64,000 bases of DNA, from the NCBI GenBank assembly GCA_010015655.1, contig ML976696.1, positions 575,299-639,298 of the forward strand. The letters run 5' to 3'. The position numbers were made by a program, and so were the translations under genes. This document shows positions 63,950 through 64,000 of the stretch, piece after piece. The notes beneath the pieces were generated by a model that saw nothing but the letters and a program-made list of their open reading frames with translations, was not told the DNA's origin and did not search any database. The stretch is from Bimuria novae-zelandiae CBS 107.79 (lineage: Eukaryota; Ascomycota; Dothideomycetes; Pleosporales; Didymosphaeriaceae). How positions within the stretch are numbered: position 1 is the first letter of the stretch; each line of letters opens with the position of its first letter.

Positions 63950-64000
63950 GATGCGACTACCCATCCTACACTAGCGCTGTTTACAGCCACTCATGTATAC
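62807..64000 (+). mobile_element. Ty1/copia-type retrotransposon, 5' part
   Basis: The Gag of a copia-type LTR element begins at an ATG at 62807 and runs to a TGA at 63947-63949. The same frame stays open from there to the window end with residues that look like continuing polyprotein. It is therefore incomplete in the window, and protease, integrase, reverse transcriptase and the 3' LTR are not visible. Confidence 0.8.

Noticed and set aside
1..64000. CRISPR array, bacterial operon, or viral genome content
   Set aside because: The sequence has spliced eukaryotic genes and no regularly spaced repeats. Nothing viral was recognised beyond ordinary retrotransposon Gag.

Overview
The window is nuclear DNA of a filamentous ascomycete, most likely a Dothideomycete and perhaps of the Pleosporales. 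The genes are split by short (about 47-64 bp) GT-AG introns with CTNAC-type branch points. They include clear fungal orthologues (eIF4B, Csl4, Gpi12, Spg1/Tem1, Rrb1, Dot1) and lineage-typical families (BYS1, DUF6590, Zn2Cys6 regulators). At least one transposon carries the C-to-T damage expected from repeat-induced point mutation (RIP). I built the exon models by joining reading frames across splice signals. The class assignment is an inference.

Layout. 1-3.5 kb: 3' part of eIF4B and a conserved hypothetical gene. 5.0-6.7 kb: a complete Tc1/mariner element with near-perfect 35-bp inverted repeats and a transposase cut by one nonsense codon. 7.7-21.6 kb: a HAM1-like lipid-binding-type protein, a SAM methyltransferase, a secreted BYS1-domain protein with Pro/Ser/Ala repeats, a membrane-anchored FAD oxidoreductase, a decayed carboxymuconolactone-decarboxylase-like gene, a four-helix membrane protein and Csl4. 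22-31 kb: a long disordered protein, an F-box protein, Gpi12, and the divergent pair Spg1 and Rrb1, followed by a 110-bp assembly gap.

31.4-42.5 kb: a Zn2Cys6 regulator whose start codon seems to be split by an intron; a Fot1/pogo element with 80-bp inverted repeats and about twenty TAA/TAG codons in an otherwise unbroken frame; a 2EXR-like protein; a RING protein; and a methyltransferase pseudogene. 44-53.5 kb: an NAD(P)-dependent reductase, the H3K79 methyltransferase Dot1 with a possible alternative C-terminus, a very hydrophobic secreted protein, a three-SANT protein and a four-helix membrane protein. 54-57.5 kb: a DUF6590 gene with an upstream aromatic small-ORF module, and a coiled-coil/polyproline protein. 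60-64 kb: a second Zn2Cys6 regulator and the start of a Ty1/copia element that runs off the end.

Nothing suggests an operon or a coherent biosynthetic cluster. The core genes are ordinary housekeeping functions: translation initiation, RNA decay, GPI-anchor synthesis, septation signalling, ribosome assembly and chromatin marking. They are separated by transposon-bearing, repeat-bearing and pseudogene-bearing spacers. The most unusual signals are the alternative Dot1 end, the spliced start codon, a short dispersed repeat that forms much of one intron, and two transposons in very different states of decay.
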